Positions 13,302 through 22,532 of a stretch of 39,704 bases of DNA are shown in pieces. Numbering within the stretch: the first letter of the stretch is position 1; each line of letters opens with the position of its first letter. A program made the position numbers and the translations under genes. Below the pieces are notes generated by a model that saw only the letters and a list, made by a program, of their open reading frames with translations, was not told the DNA's origin and did not search any database. The stretch lies in assembly GCA_900317885.1 (NCBI GenBank), contig ONIM01000014.1, positions 1-39,704 of the forward strand, read 5' to 3'. This DNA comes from an uncultured Bacteroidales bacterium (GTDB taxonomy: Bacteria > Bacteroidota > Bacteroidia > Bacteroidales > Paludibacteraceae).

Positions 13302-16211
13302 TTACATCACGGCGTCCATCAACTCTTGGGTCGAGTTGAAGAGTTTAGCCGGCGAGAGTTTGGTTACTTTGCAGCCGAGTTTCTTCTGGATTGCCTTCAC
13401 GTCAATCTTCTTCGGGTCGCCCATGAGGATGATGGTAACGGGTTTGCCCTTGATATTATCCTCATAGAACTTCTCGATGTCATTGAACGTGAGGGCATCG
13501 ATAGCCGCAGCGTTCACTTTCGACGGGTCGTCGTTGTAACCCAGGCGCTGCCAGTACTCATATGCAGCGGCCTTGGAACGCATCGACGGTTTAGCGGTCT
13601 GCGCAGCCTGCTTGAGAGCGGCCTTGAGCGCTGCTAACTGAGTCGAGTCCTTCGGCATGTCAGAGAGGATATCCATATATACGGAGATGGCGTCGTTGAC
13701 CTTATCCGACTGGGTACCCACGTAACCGATGAAGTAGCAATCCTTACCCGGGAGCTCCGGCGTAGCGTTTACGCCATAAGCCGAGTATGCCATGGAGCGT
13801 TTTACACGGATCTCGTTCATGATAATTCCCGTGAAACCGCCGGACATGTACTGGTTGAAGGCGTCAGATTGTACATCCGAAGCGATGTCGTACGGACGGC
13901 CGTTGATGTAGAAATAGAGGTCAGCCTGCTGTACATTGCTATTCGGGAGGAAGAGGACGGTCGGTTTGTCGTAGGTCACGCGATCCTGCACGAACGGCGA
14001 TTTAGAGGGCTGCATACCTTCGGTCAGCGGCAGTTCGGGCACGAGTTTATCCTCGGGGAGCGTACCGCAGTAGAAGACATCCAACGCGTACGTACGAGCC
14101 GAAGCGATGAGACGCTGAACCTGTACACCATCCATATTCCATATATCAATGAACTTCACCTCGTCGAGGTAAGAGGACTTCTTACCGTAGAGGGCATACT
14201 GCATGAGGGCAGACTTCTGCACGGCCGTACGTTTCTGACGGCTGTAACGCGAGAAGAACTCGTTACCCTTGACTGCATCGAGCTGTTTCTGCTCCAGATA
14301 CGGCATGAGGAGCTGACGGTTGACGAGGTTCATGATCTTATTCATATTCTCATCCTCGCCGGAGATGGAGATGTAGAAATACGAGTCGTTGCAACCATAG
14401 GAAACCGCAGCACCGAGTTGCGCAATCTGCTGGTCGAAATCCTTACCCTCGACAGCCGGATTGCCCATGATACCTGCGTTCTCCATCAACATCGCAGCGT
14501 ACGGCAGCAGCGGCATCTCGTGCTCGCCCACTCCATAACGGAGGATGAGAGTGAAGATATCATTCTTCGTGTTCGGCGTATAGTGGAGTTTCACGTTCTC
14601 GCCCAGGGAAGAGATCTTCACGTCGTTGAAGTCGTTGAAAGTCTGTTTGAGTTCGCCCTTCGGCAGTTTCTGGAATTCCTCCGCATACTCAGTCTTCGCA
14701 TTCTTCACCGGATCAAGCGGTTTGATATTCGGCTTCGGAAGGGTTTTCGGCTTCATATTCTTGGTATCCTCATCGAAGGAGATGGTCATGTGGTCGGCGT
14801 TGAAGTATTTCTTTGCGACACGTGCGATCTCCTCTTTGGTGAGGGACTGAATCTTCTCGTTAGCCGTGAAGATATCATCTACCGGTTTGCCATATGTAAA
14901 AGCGTCCACGAGGACGGACATCTTGGTCGAAGGCGACTCGTTGAAAGCCTTGTATTGCTGGGCGTACATGTGCTTCACGTTCGCGATGAGATCGTCGGAG
15001 ATCTCGCCACGTTTGATCTTATCGATCTCCTTCATGACGATAGCCTCGGTAGCCTTGTCGGACTCGAACATCTGCTGGTTAGCGTCGTAGTACGGCACCG
15101 CCATGACGATCAGACGTCCGTCATTACGACGCGCGTCGAGGAATGCATAAGCCTGGCTCACGTCACCCTTGGTGTTGACCTGGTCGAGGAGACCTGTCTG
15201 ACCGTTGTAGAGAAGGTTGCAAACGAACTCCAGAACATCCTGGTCTGCGTCACCTTCTTTGAGGCCCGGATATACCCAAGCCACCTGCGGGTTATAACCG
15301 AGGTTATAGTGCTTCTTTCCGGTCAGTTTGACAGACGGATAGGAAGGACGTGCAGGCAGTTCTTTCGGCTGCAAACGTCCGAAAGTCTGAGCGATCATCG
15401 GCTTGGTGGACTCGGAATCGAAGTCTCCGACGATGATGAGCGCCATGTTGTTCGGTACGTACCATGTGTTGTAGAACTCAATCAGACGCGAGAGACGCGG
15501 GTTCTTGAGGTGCTCGGGCAGACCGATGACGTCACGCTCGTACGGAGAACCTTTGTAGATATCCTCCATGAGCTGTTTCTGCGCCTGGGAAGAGGGGTTG
15601 TTGGCGTACATATTGTACTCCTCGAACACGTTCTCCAGCTCCGCCTGGAAAGTACGGAAGACAGGGTTGATGAGACGATCGGAGAAGATCGTCAACCAGC
15701 GGTACATCTCTGCAGCCGGGAAGGAGTTGTGGTACGCCGTAAGGTCGTAAGACGTATAGGCGTTCACACCCTCGGCACCGATGAGATCGAGCATGTTGAA
15801 GAAATCCTCGGTAGAAGAGATCTTCGCTTCACGCATGGAGCACTCGTTGATTTGGGTAGCGAGTTGCTCACGGATTTTCGGATCGGTGGCATCGCTGTAC
15901 TGGTCATACAAAGCGATGATCGAGTCATAGATCGGTTTCTCTTTCTCCCAGTCGAGCGCACCGATACGTTGCGTACCTTTGAAGAGCATGTGCTCGAGGT
16001 AGTGTGCCAAACCGGTGTACTCCTTCGGTTCGTCCACAGCTCCGGCGCGAACTACTACGTAGCCCGTTACGTCCGGTGCGTCGTGATCTTCCCAGAGAAG
16101 AACAGTGAGACCATTTTCCAACTTGTACTCCGTCAGGCCCTCACGGGATTGAGCAGAGAGAAATGCGGTGCCGCAGATGAGCAGCAGAGCGCTAAGTAAA
16201 AGTTTCCTCAT
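13302..16211 (-). CDS. M16 family zinc metallopeptidase (insulinase-like), secreted
   Basis: This 969-residue protein has a signal peptide (cleavage near SAQ, residue 21) and two M16 halves. The N-terminal half carries the inverted zinc motif HYLEH (70-74) and a downstream acidic stretch with ELENVFEEYNMY as likely third ligand and partner. The C-terminal half is the non-catalytic partner domain. It is expected to degrade peptides in the periplasm. It has the full length of the Bacteroidota two-domain form. An octamer repeat array lies directly upstream (16241-16280). It follows the gdhA-kbl-tdh operon by 71 nt, and I see neither a clear terminator nor a clear promoter in that gap. Confidence 0.92.
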   Translation of the reverse strand: MRKLLLSALLLICGTAFLSAQSREGLTEYKLENGLTVLLWEDHDAPDVTGYVVVRAGAVDEPKEYTGLAHYLEHMLFKGTQRIGALDWEKEKPIYDSIIALYDQYSDATDPKIREQLATQINECSMREAKISSTEDFFNMLDLIGAEGVNAYTSYDLTAYHNSFPAAEMYRWLTIFSDRLINPVFRTFQAELENVFEEYNMYANNPSSQAQKQLMEDIYKGSPYERDVIGLPEHLKNPRLSRLIEFYNTWYVPNNMALIIVGDFDSESTKPMIAQTFGRLQPKELPARPSYPSVKLTGKKHYNLGYNPQVAWVYPGLKEGDADQDVLEFVCNLLYNGQTGLLDQVNTKGDVSQAYAFLDARRNDGRLIVMAVPYYDANQQMFESDKATEAIVMKEIDKIKRGEISDDLIANVKHMYAQQYKAFNESPSTKMSVLVDAFTYGKPVDDIFTANEKIQSLTKEEIARVAKKYFNADHMTISFDEDTKNMKPKTLPKPNIKPLDPVKNAKTEYAEEFQKLPKGELKQTFNDFNDVKISSLGENVKLHYTPNTKNDIFTLILRYGVGEHEMPLLPYAAMLMENAGIMGNPAVEGKDFDQQIAQLGAAVSYGCNDSYFYISISGEDENMNKIMNLVNRQLLMPYLEQKQLDAVKGNEFFSRYSRQKRTAVQKSALMQYALYGKKSSYLDEVKFIDIWNMDGVQVQRLIASARTYALDVFYCGTLPEDKLVPELPLTEGMQPSKSPFVQDRVTYDKPTVLFLPNSNVQQADLYFYINGRPYDIASDVQSDAFNQYMSGGFTGIIMNEIRVKRSMAYSAYGVNATPELPGKDCYFIGYVGTQSDKVNDAISVYMDILSDMPKDSTQLAALKAALKQAAQTAKPSMRSKAAAYEYWQRLGYNDDPSKVNAAAIDALTFNDIEKFYEDNIKGKPVTIILMGDPKKIDVKAIQKKLGCKVTKLSPAKLFNSTQELMDAVM

Positions 16212-16240
16212 TGTTGTTAATATTTGTTGTTAGTTATTTT

Positions 16241-16280
16241 TCGATAGATCGAGATATCGAAATTTCGATATATCGAGGTG
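16241..16280. repeat. Octamer tandem repeat upstream of the M16 peptidase gene
   Basis: The 8-bp units TCGATAGA, TCGAGATA, TCGAAATT, TCGATATA and TCGAGGTG fill most of the gap between tdh and the peptidase gene. It is the same family as 12043-12082. Confidence 0.8.
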
Positions 16281-16282
16281 GT

Positions 16283-17308
16283 TTACCATTCCAAAAGCAC
16301 TTTGCCGCATTGGCCGGAGACCATGACGTCGAAGCCTTTCTGGAAGTCGTCAAACTTAAAGCGGTGGGTAATTACCGGGCTAAGGTCGAGTCCTCCGAGG
16401 AGCATCTGCTCCATCTGGTACCATGTCTCCCACATGCGGCGGCCGGTGATACCTTTGATGGTCAGGGCATTGAAGATGACGTCGGACCAATTGACCTGGG
16501 TGTTCGAAGGCAGGATACCTAATTGGGCGATGTTGGCACCTTTATACATGTGCGCGATCATCTCATTGAAGGCCGCTGGTGCGCCGGACATCTCCAGTCC
16601 CACATCGAAGCCGCGGATACCGAGTTGGAACATCGCATCGGCGATCGTCTCGCCTTTGGAGCCATCGACGGTAAGGGTAGCACCCATTTTCTTCGCAATC
16701 TCCAGACGCAGCGGGTTGATGTCCGTCACGACGACGTTTTTTGCTCCGGCGTAGCGGCATATTCCTGCCGCCATCGTACCGATGAGTCCTGCGCCGGTGA
16801 TGAGTACATCTTCGCCCAGAAGCGGGAAAGCGAGGGCTGTGTGGGTAGCATTACCAAAGGGGTCCATGATTGCCGCGAAGTCATCGGGGATCTCGTCGCG
16901 CAGTTTGACCACATTGGATTCCGGAATGGTGACGTACTCTGCAAAACAACCATCCTTACCCATTATTCCGACGGAGATCGTGTTCTCGCAGACGTGTCCC
17001 ATGCCCCGACGGCAGTTTCTGCAATGCCCGCAGACGATATGTCCCTCCGCCGTGACGCGTTCGCCGACCGTAAAGTTCCGGACACCTTCGCCCACTTCAG
17101 CTACCACTCCTACAAACTCATGCCCCATTGTATAAGGCGGTTTGCAGTGGGTCTGCGACCACTCGTCCCATTTATACATGTGCAGATCGGTGCCACAGAT
17201 AGCCGCTTTGGTGACTTTGATCAAGACATCGTTGACCCCCACTTCCGGCATCGGCACTTCTTCCATCCAGATGCCGGGTTTTGCATATTTTTTGACTAAA
17301 GCTTTCAT
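16283..17308 (-). CDS. tdh: L-threonine 3-dehydrogenase
   Basis: The 341-residue zinc alcohol-dehydrogenase-family enzyme oxidises L-threonine to 2-amino-3-ketobutyrate using NAD. Catalytic zinc ligands appear in CGTDLH (Cys38, His43) and GHE (62-64). The structural zinc site is Cys93, Cys96, Cys99 and Cys107. The nucleotide-binding loop is GAGLIG. Its product is unstable and is passed to Kbl, whose gene lies 3 nt upstream. The closing genes gdhA-kbl-tdh suggest one transcript from the promoter at 19903-19934. Confidence 0.96.
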   Translation of the reverse strand: MKALVKKYAKPGIWMEEVPMPEVGVNDVLIKVTKAAICGTDLHMYKWDEWSQTHCKPPYTMGHEFVGVVAEVGEGVRNFTVGERVTAEGHIVCGHCRNCRRGMGHVCENTISVGIMGKDGCFAEYVTIPESNVVKLRDEIPDDFAAIMDPFGNATHTALAFPLLGEDVLITGAGLIGTMAAGICRYAGAKNVVVTDINPLRLEIAKKMGATLTVDGSKGETIADAMFQLGIRGFDVGLEMSGAPAAFNEMIAHMYKGANIAQLGILPSNTQVNWSDVIFNALTIKGITGRRMWETWYQMEQMLLGGLDLSPVITHRFKFDDFQKGFDVMVSGQCGKVLLEW

Positions 17309-17311
17309 TAT

Positions 17312-18502
17312 TTACTTCAATACACCAAGAACCGTGCCAATCTTTGTGAAGGCGGCAATACATTTATCTAATTGCTCGCGCGTGTGCGCCGCAGAAACCT
17401 GTACGCGGATACGTGCCTGTCCCTTCGGAACCACCGGATAATAGAAGCCCGTGACGTAGATTCCTTCCTTCTGGAGCGCCGCAGCAAACTCCTGCGAGAG
17501 GCGTGCATCGTAGAGCATCACTGCGCAGATGGCCGATTGCGTGGGTTTGATATCAAAACCTGCCGCTTTCATCTGGGAAACGAAGTACGCCGTGTTCTCG
17601 TGCAAGCGGTCCTGCAGTTCGTTGGAACGGGTCAAGATTTCGAAGGTCTTGATACCTGCCGCAGCGATCATCGGCGGGATAGAGTTCGAGAAGAGATACG
17701 GACGCGAACGCTGACGCAGGAGGTCGATAATCTCTTTCTTACCGGTTGTAAAACCGCCTACCGAACCGCCAAAGGCTTTACCGAGCGTGCCGGTGATGAT
17801 TTCTATTTTGCCGCGCATGTCATAGAGTTCCGTAACGCCATGTCCGGTCTTACCGACCACACCGGCGGAGTGCGACTCATCAACCATGACGAGGGCGTTG
17901 TATTTCTGCGCGAGCTCGTAGATCTTATCCAGCGGGCAGACATTGCCGTCCATGGAGAAGACGCCGTCGGTCGCGATGATACGGAAACGTTGCGCCTGGG
18001 CTTTCTTGAGTTGCTCCTCCAGGTCCGCCATGTCGCCGTTGGCGTAGCGGTAACGCACCGCCTTACAAAGACGCACGCCATCGATGATCGACGCATGGTT
18101 GAGGGCATCGGAGATGATGGCATCCTCTTCGGTCAAGAGCGGCTCGAAGAGTCCACCGTTGGCATCAAAACATGCGGCATAGAGGATGGTATCTTCCGTG
18201 CCAAAGAAAGACGAGATGACGCGCTCGAGTTCCTTGTGGGTATCCTGCGTGCCGCAGATAAAACGTACCGAAGCCATACCGTAACCACGCGCATCCATAC
18301 GGGCTTTGGCTGCCTCGATGAGTTCTTTGTTATCGGCGAGGCCGAGGTAGTTGTTCGCGCAGAAGTTAATCACTTTCTGACCGCCTTCGACAGCAATACC
18401 GGAAGACTGCGGAGTGATAATCACCCGCTCGTTTTTATATAAGCCTGCATCCTTGATCTCCGTCAAGGTCTTCTGCAGATGTTTTTGAAAATCCGTGTAC
18501 AT
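17312..18502 (-). CDS. kbl: Glycine C-acetyltransferase (2-amino-3-ketobutyrate CoA ligase)
   Basis: The 396-residue PLP enzyme cleaves 2-amino-3-ketobutyrate with CoA to glycine and acetyl-CoA. It shows the alpha-oxoamine synthase pattern: NNYLGL, a conserved DESHSAG and the PLP lysine in TGTLGKAFGG. The length is normal. It lies 3 nt after gdhA and 3 nt before tdh, so the pair forms the threonine-to-glycine route. The reverse direction, threonine from glycine, is not favoured. Confidence 0.97.
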   Translation of the reverse strand: MYTDFQKHLQKTLTEIKDAGLYKNERVIITPQSSGIAVEGGQKVINFCANNYLGLADNKELIEAAKARMDARGYGMASVRFICGTQDTHKELERVISSFFGTEDTILYAACFDANGGLFEPLLTEEDAIISDALNHASIIDGVRLCKAVRYRYANGDMADLEEQLKKAQAQRFRIIATDGVFSMDGNVCPLDKIYELAQKYNALVMVDESHSAGVVGKTGHGVTELYDMRGKIEIITGTLGKAFGGSVGGFTTGKKEIIDLLRQRSRPYLFSNSIPPMIAAAGIKTFEILTRSNELQDRLHENTAYFVSQMKAAGFDIKPTQSAICAVMLYDARLSQEFAAALQKEGIYVTGFYYPVVPKGQARIRVQVSAAHTREQLDKCIAAFTKIGTVLGVLK

Positions 18503-18505
18503 AAT

Positions 18506-19849
18506 TTAAATGATTCCTTGTTCAAGCATCGCAGTAGCGACCTTCATAAATCCGGCGATGTTCGCGCCCTTGACATAGTCAATCGTGCCATCCGGCTGGG
18601 TGCCGTAACGGACACATTGCTCGTGGATGGACTCCATGATATGATGCAGACGATCATCCACTTCCTCGGCTTTCCAAGAGAGGTGCTCGGCGTTCTGTGT
18701 CATCTCCAGCCCCGAAGTAGCTACACCACCCGCGTTCACCGCTTTACCCGGCGCAAAGAGTACGCCATTATGCTGGAAGAAATGAATTGCACCCGGCTGG
18801 CAGCCCATGTTCGATACCTCGCAGCAGCACCAACAGCCGTTGGCCTTCAGTTCCTTTGCATCGTCTTCGCTCAGCTCGTTCTGGAAGGCACACGGGAGTG
18901 CGATGTCGCACGGGATGGACCAAGCTTTCTTTCCCTCCGTAAAGACGCACTCTTTGGGGAACTTATCCGCCATGTCCTGTACTTTATTGCGGTTCGACGC
19001 ACGCATCACAAGCATGTAGTCGATCATCGCCTTGGTGATACCATCTTTAATGGCTACCACGCCATCCGGACCAGAGATTGCCACTACTTTAGCACCGAGT
19101 TCAACCGCTTTCGTGGCAGCACCCCACGCTACGTTTCCGAACCCGGAGATAGCCACTTTCTTGCCCTTGATATCTTTGCCGGCTTTGTGCAGCAGGTGTT
19201 GCGTGAAGTAGAGTGCACCGAAACCGGTAGCCTCCGGACGGAGGATTGAACCTCCCCATGTCATGCCTTTTCCGGTCAGGACACCTGTATGATATTCGCG
19301 CGCGAGCTTCTGGTACATGCCGTTGAGGAAGCCAATCTCGCGTCCGCCAACGCCCACGTCGCCAGCGGGAATATCCTGATCCGGGCCAATGCAACGCCAG
19401 AGTTCCAACATAAAGGCCTGGCAGAAACGCATAATCTCTGCATCGGATTTGCCTACCGGGTCAAAGTCCGAACCGCCCTTTGCGCCTCCCATCGGGAGCG
19501 TCGTCAGCGCATTCTTGAACGTCTGCTCGAAGCCGAGGAACTTCAACATCGACGGCGTAACGGCTCTATGGAAACGCAAGCCTCCTTTGTACGGACCGAT
19601 GGCGGAGTTGAACTGCACGCGATAACCAAGGTTCGTCTGCACTTCGCCTTGGTCATCAATCCACGTCACGCGGAAGGTGAAGATACGGTCCGGCTCGACC
19701 ATACGCTCCACGATTTTCGCAGCCTCAAACTCGGGGTGCTGATTATACACCTCTTCGATTGATTCGAGAACCTCTTGAACGGCCTGCAGGTACTCTGCTT
19801 CACCCGGATGTTTCGCAGCCAAACGCTGCATAATGTCTTGTACTTTCAT
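18506..19849 (-). CDS. gdhA: Glutamate dehydrogenase, hexameric NADP type
   Basis: The 447-residue enzyme interconverts glutamate and 2-oxoglutarate plus ammonia. It shows GPYKGGLRFH, the catalytic region PMGGAKGGSDFDP, GDVGVGGREIG and the dinucleotide loop SGFGNVAWG. Length and sequence fit the small hexameric class that usually prefers NADP and assimilates ammonia. The open frame runs further upstream to 19933, but MKVQDIM at 19849 follows the promoter (19903-19934), so this start is chosen. It heads the operon with kbl and tdh, joining ammonia assimilation to threonine breakdown. Confidence 0.96.
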   Translation of the reverse strand: MKVQDIMQRLAAKHPGEAEYLQAVQEVLESIEEVYNQHPEFEAAKIVERMVEPDRIFTFRVTWIDDQGEVQTNLGYRVQFNSAIGPYKGGLRFHRAVTPSMLKFLGFEQTFKNALTTLPMGGAKGGSDFDPVGKSDAEIMRFCQAFMLELWRCIGPDQDIPAGDVGVGGREIGFLNGMYQKLAREYHTGVLTGKGMTWGGSILRPEATGFGALYFTQHLLHKAGKDIKGKKVAISGFGNVAWGAATKAVELGAKVVAISGPDGVVAIKDGITKAMIDYMLVMRASNRNKVQDMADKFPKECVFTEGKKAWSIPCDIALPCAFQNELSEDDAKELKANGCWCCCEVSNMGCQPGAIHFFQHNGVLFAPGKAVNAGGVATSGLEMTQNAEHLSWKAEEVDDRLHHIMESIHEQCVRYGTQPDGTIDYVKGANIAGFMKVATAMLEQGII

Positions 19850-19902
19850 TGTTTTATGTGTTTTAAATGGTATGTAATAAATGTTGTTTTCAATTTTGCC
19901 TG

Positions 19903-19934
19903 CAAAATTACAAAAAAAAAATGACATACACAAT
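19903..19934 (-). promoter_or_regulatory. Promoter of gdhA-kbl-tdh
   Basis: On the minus strand the -7 box TAATTTTG (19903-19910) lies 20 bp from -33 ATTG (19931-19934). The leader is about 50 nt. Confidence 0.75.
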
Positions 19935-19966
19935 AGTGTATGCCACTTTTCGAGATTTTTTTCTTT

Positions 19967-22453
19967 TTATTGGCCTACACCACCACCTCCGCCAAGACGC
20001 GAAGACTCATCGAGATCGCCCACTTTGCGGTTCTTATGCTGCTGGTACTGACCGAACATCCATGTGAGCGAGAACATGACACGCTGCTGGCGGATGGTGT
20101 TTTTATACCACGAGCGGTTACCCGGTTCCTGGCCCATATCTTCATTGTTGAAACTCAGCGAACGAAGCAGGTCCTGGACGTTGAGGTTGAAAATCAGGCC
20201 TTTTTTCATGTACATCTTACGGATTCCGAAAGAAGCGAAATAGGTGCTGCCGGAGCGGTTATAACCGGTGAGCATCGGCGAGGACCAGTTCGCATCAAAC
20301 GTCATGGTCCAGTCCTTCGGCAGATATGCCGAGAGCGTTCCACCGACGTAGCCGTAATGACTTTTCATAATATAATCCGGCGTGCCATCGTCTTGCTTGT
20401 CGTAGGACTTATTGATAAAATGCATCCATCCGGCATTCACCGTGAGGGCGAGCCAAGCCCCTTGCATGGATTTGGAACCATCTTCAGCTTTTATGTATTT
20501 GGGGACCAGCGGCAGTTCGGTCAGAGAGAGGTTGACGCCGTGGGTGGTACAGGTACCAAAATTAACCCATTGGGAGTAACCGATTCCGTTCGGCAGGATG
20601 GTCTGACGAGAAGAGAACATATCTTGCGTATGGGCGAAATTGAAGGTCATATTCCAATACTGCGTCCATGAGAAATGCAGCTCTACATCGTTGTTAAACT
20701 CCGGCGTGAGGTTGGTGTTTCCTTTTTGGATAGAATAGGCATCGACGTACGAAGTGAAGGGATTGAGCATCCAGTAATTCGGTCGTTTGATGCGGCGCGT
20801 ATAGGAAGCGGAAACGGATATCGGCTGTTGTATTTTGCCGAGCGGTTTGGACGTATAGCCGACATAGGCTGTGGGGAAGGGATCGAAATAGGACTTGTTG
20901 ATGATTGAGTCCAAGCCATCATCCTTCCAATCGCCGTGCGAGAAGGTATATTCTCCTCGGAGACCGAGTTTCACAGACCAATGTTCGCCAAACTGTTTGC
21001 CGACGGAGATATACGCTGCCGCGACATGCTCGTCGTAGCGGAAAGCATTATGATCCGTGGGTCGGACATCGCCGTTTCGCGTCGAATCGGTCGACATGTC
21101 GTTGTCCGTCGAAGAGAGCGCATACTTGACACCGGCTTCGATCATGCCGGTTTTCCAGAACTTGGTCTGGAAATCCATTTTTGCGGAGTAGATATTGACG
21201 ATCTGCTTGCTATGAATGTCTATACCGAGCGAGTTGATGCCGCCAAAAGTCTTGTCGTAATTCGTCTCCTGGAAATTGATGGAAGAGTTGTTATAGCGGT
21301 TGTAGTCGATATTCACCGTTAATTCGCGCTCGAGAGCCTCGGAGAAGGTGTGGGTATAGTTGAGGTTCGCCGTGTGTTGCGGGGCTTTGAGACGATTTTG
21401 CGAATTCGTCGTACTGTTCGTCGTGTCCGTGCCTTGAATCAAATAGGCAAAGTTACGTCCGGGCACAATATGTTGGTCCACATCCATGAAAGGCACCTGA
21501 AGGATAAAACCGAAGGTATTGAGCGAGTCGATATACCAATCGTTACCGACCTTGAGCATGTAATATTGGAAATTCGTGGAGTAATCCGAATACGAGTAGT
21601 TCTTGAGGAACGGCGTCTCGCGGTAGGACTCAAAGTCGATATCATTCTGCGCAAAGACCTGCGTGAACTGTCCGAACGTATAGGTTTTCTCGCCACGGTA
21701 GTTGAGCATGAGGGAGAACATCTCCTGATTCAACCACCGCTTGACGTCGCCGAAATACATGCCGCCATAACCGGCAGAAAGCATTCCGTTGAGGCCTTTC
21801 ATCATATTGCGCTTGGTTTTGATATTGATGATACCACCCTGCCCCGAAGCGTCGTATTTGGCGGAAGGATTGGAGATGATCTCTATCTTCTCAATCGTGT
21901 TGCCGTCCGTGCCATCGAGCATGGCTTTGAGTTGCTGACCGGAGAGGTAGGAAGGTTTGCCGTCCACCCAGATCTCGACCGACTTTCCGTTCACGGTAAT
22001 ATTGCCGTCCTTGTCGATACGCACACCCGGCGCACGGCGGAGGATATCGTTTCCGTTCGAACCTGCCGACAGCGGCGAGGCAGAGACGTTGACAACGAGT
22101 TTGTCCATCTGGCGTTCGATAAGCGGTTTCTTAGCTTTCACTTCGACTTCTTTCAGCCGCTCTGTCTCTTCCCGCAGCACAAAATCCGGTCCGCCAAACG
22201 CCGTCTGATAGCCCACATACGAAGCCTGAATAAGCCCCACCTGACCTCCCCATGAAGGGGAGGAAATTTCAATCTCATACTTGCCGTCGTCATCGGTAAT
22301 CGTGCCGGTGAGAAGCGATGAGTCCTGCGCAAGAACAGAGATGGTCACAAAGGGCATGGCTTCGCCGCGTACGTTGACCACAGTACCTTTGATTGTCTCC
22401 GCGCTAACTCCGAAAGAGCAAAGCAGGAATATGCCTAAAAAGAACTTTTTCAT
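19967..22453 (-). CDS. TonB-linked outer-membrane beta-barrel protein (OMP_b-brl_3 type)
   Basis: The 828-residue protein starts with a signal peptide (MKKFFLGIFLLCSFGVSAE). A CarboxypepD-regulatory-like domain follows (about 20-100), then a plug domain with NDILRRAPGVRIDKDGNITVNG and a large barrel rich in Tyr/Asn. The C-terminus is a Gly-rich GGGGGVGQ, not the usual aromatic end. It resembles Bacteroidota receptors with an outer-membrane-protein beta-barrel domain; the substrate is not evident. The start at 22453 is fixed by the signal peptide; the frame is open to 22522 only because it reads through the promoter. A dispersed palindrome is inserted in frame near residues 63-70 (SPSWGGQV). 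An AraC regulator gene lies upstream. Confidence 0.88.
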   Translation of the reverse strand: MKKFFLGIFLLCSFGVSAETIKGTVVNVRGEAMPFVTISVLAQDSSLLTGTITDDDGKYEIEISSPSWGGQVGLIQASYVGYQTAFGGPDFVLREETERLKEVEVKAKKPLIERQMDKLVVNVSASPLSAGSNGNDILRRAPGVRIDKDGNITVNGKSVEIWVDGKPSYLSGQQLKAMLDGTDGNTIEKIEIISNPSAKYDASGQGGIINIKTKRNMMKGLNGMLSAGYGGMYFGDVKRWLNQEMFSLMLNYRGEKTYTFGQFTQVFAQNDIDFESYRETPFLKNYSYSDYSTNFQYYMLKVGNDWYIDSLNTFGFILQVPFMDVDQHIVPGRNFAYLIQGTDTTNSTTNSQNRLKAPQHTANLNYTHTFSEALERELTVNIDYNRYNNSSINFQETNYDKTFGGINSLGIDIHSKQIVNIYSAKMDFQTKFWKTGMIEAGVKYALSSTDNDMSTDSTRNGDVRPTDHNAFRYDEHVAAAYISVGKQFGEHWSVKLGLRGEYTFSHGDWKDDGLDSIINKSYFDPFPTAYVGYTSKPLGKIQQPISVSASYTRRIKRPNYWMLNPFTSYVDAYSIQKGNTNLTPEFNNDVELHFSWTQYWNMTFNFAHTQDMFSSRQTILPNGIGYSQWVNFGTCTTHGVNLSLTELPLVPKYIKAEDGSKSMQGAWLALTVNAGWMHFINKSYDKQDDGTPDYIMKSHYGYVGGTLSAYLPKDWTMTFDANWSSPMLTGYNRSGSTYFASFGIRKMYMKKGLIFNLNVQDLLRSLSFNNEDMGQEPGNRSWYKNTIRQQRVMFSLTWMFGQYQQHKNRKVGDLDESSRLGGGGGVGQ
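22234..22263. repeat. Dispersed palindrome, copy inside a receptor gene
   Basis: CCTCCCC-atgaa-GGGGAGG (22245-22263) with flank GCCCCACC is nearly the same as 7827-7854. Here it is coding: it contributes SSPSWGGQVGL to the receptor's N-terminal domain without breaking the frame. Confidence 0.8.
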
Positions 22454-22476
22454 AAAACAAGTTTTAAAATTTTGTG

Positions 22477-22508
22477 CAAAAGTACTGCTTTTTGCGGAAT
22501 TGGCATAT
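22477..22508 (-). promoter_or_regulatory. Promoter of the beta-barrel receptor gene
   Basis: The -7 box TACTTTTG (22477-22484) fits; the -33 position is weak (TATG near 22504-22507). The weak -33 may mean activator dependence, for example on the adjacent AraC protein. Confidence 0.6.
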
Positions 22509-22532
22509 GAAAAATCGGACATTCAAAATTTT

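Noticed and set aside
13869-16199. A 776-codon open frame on the plus strand
   Set aside because: It is the shadow of the M16 peptidase gene, whose zinc motif and signal peptide are clear on the minus strand.
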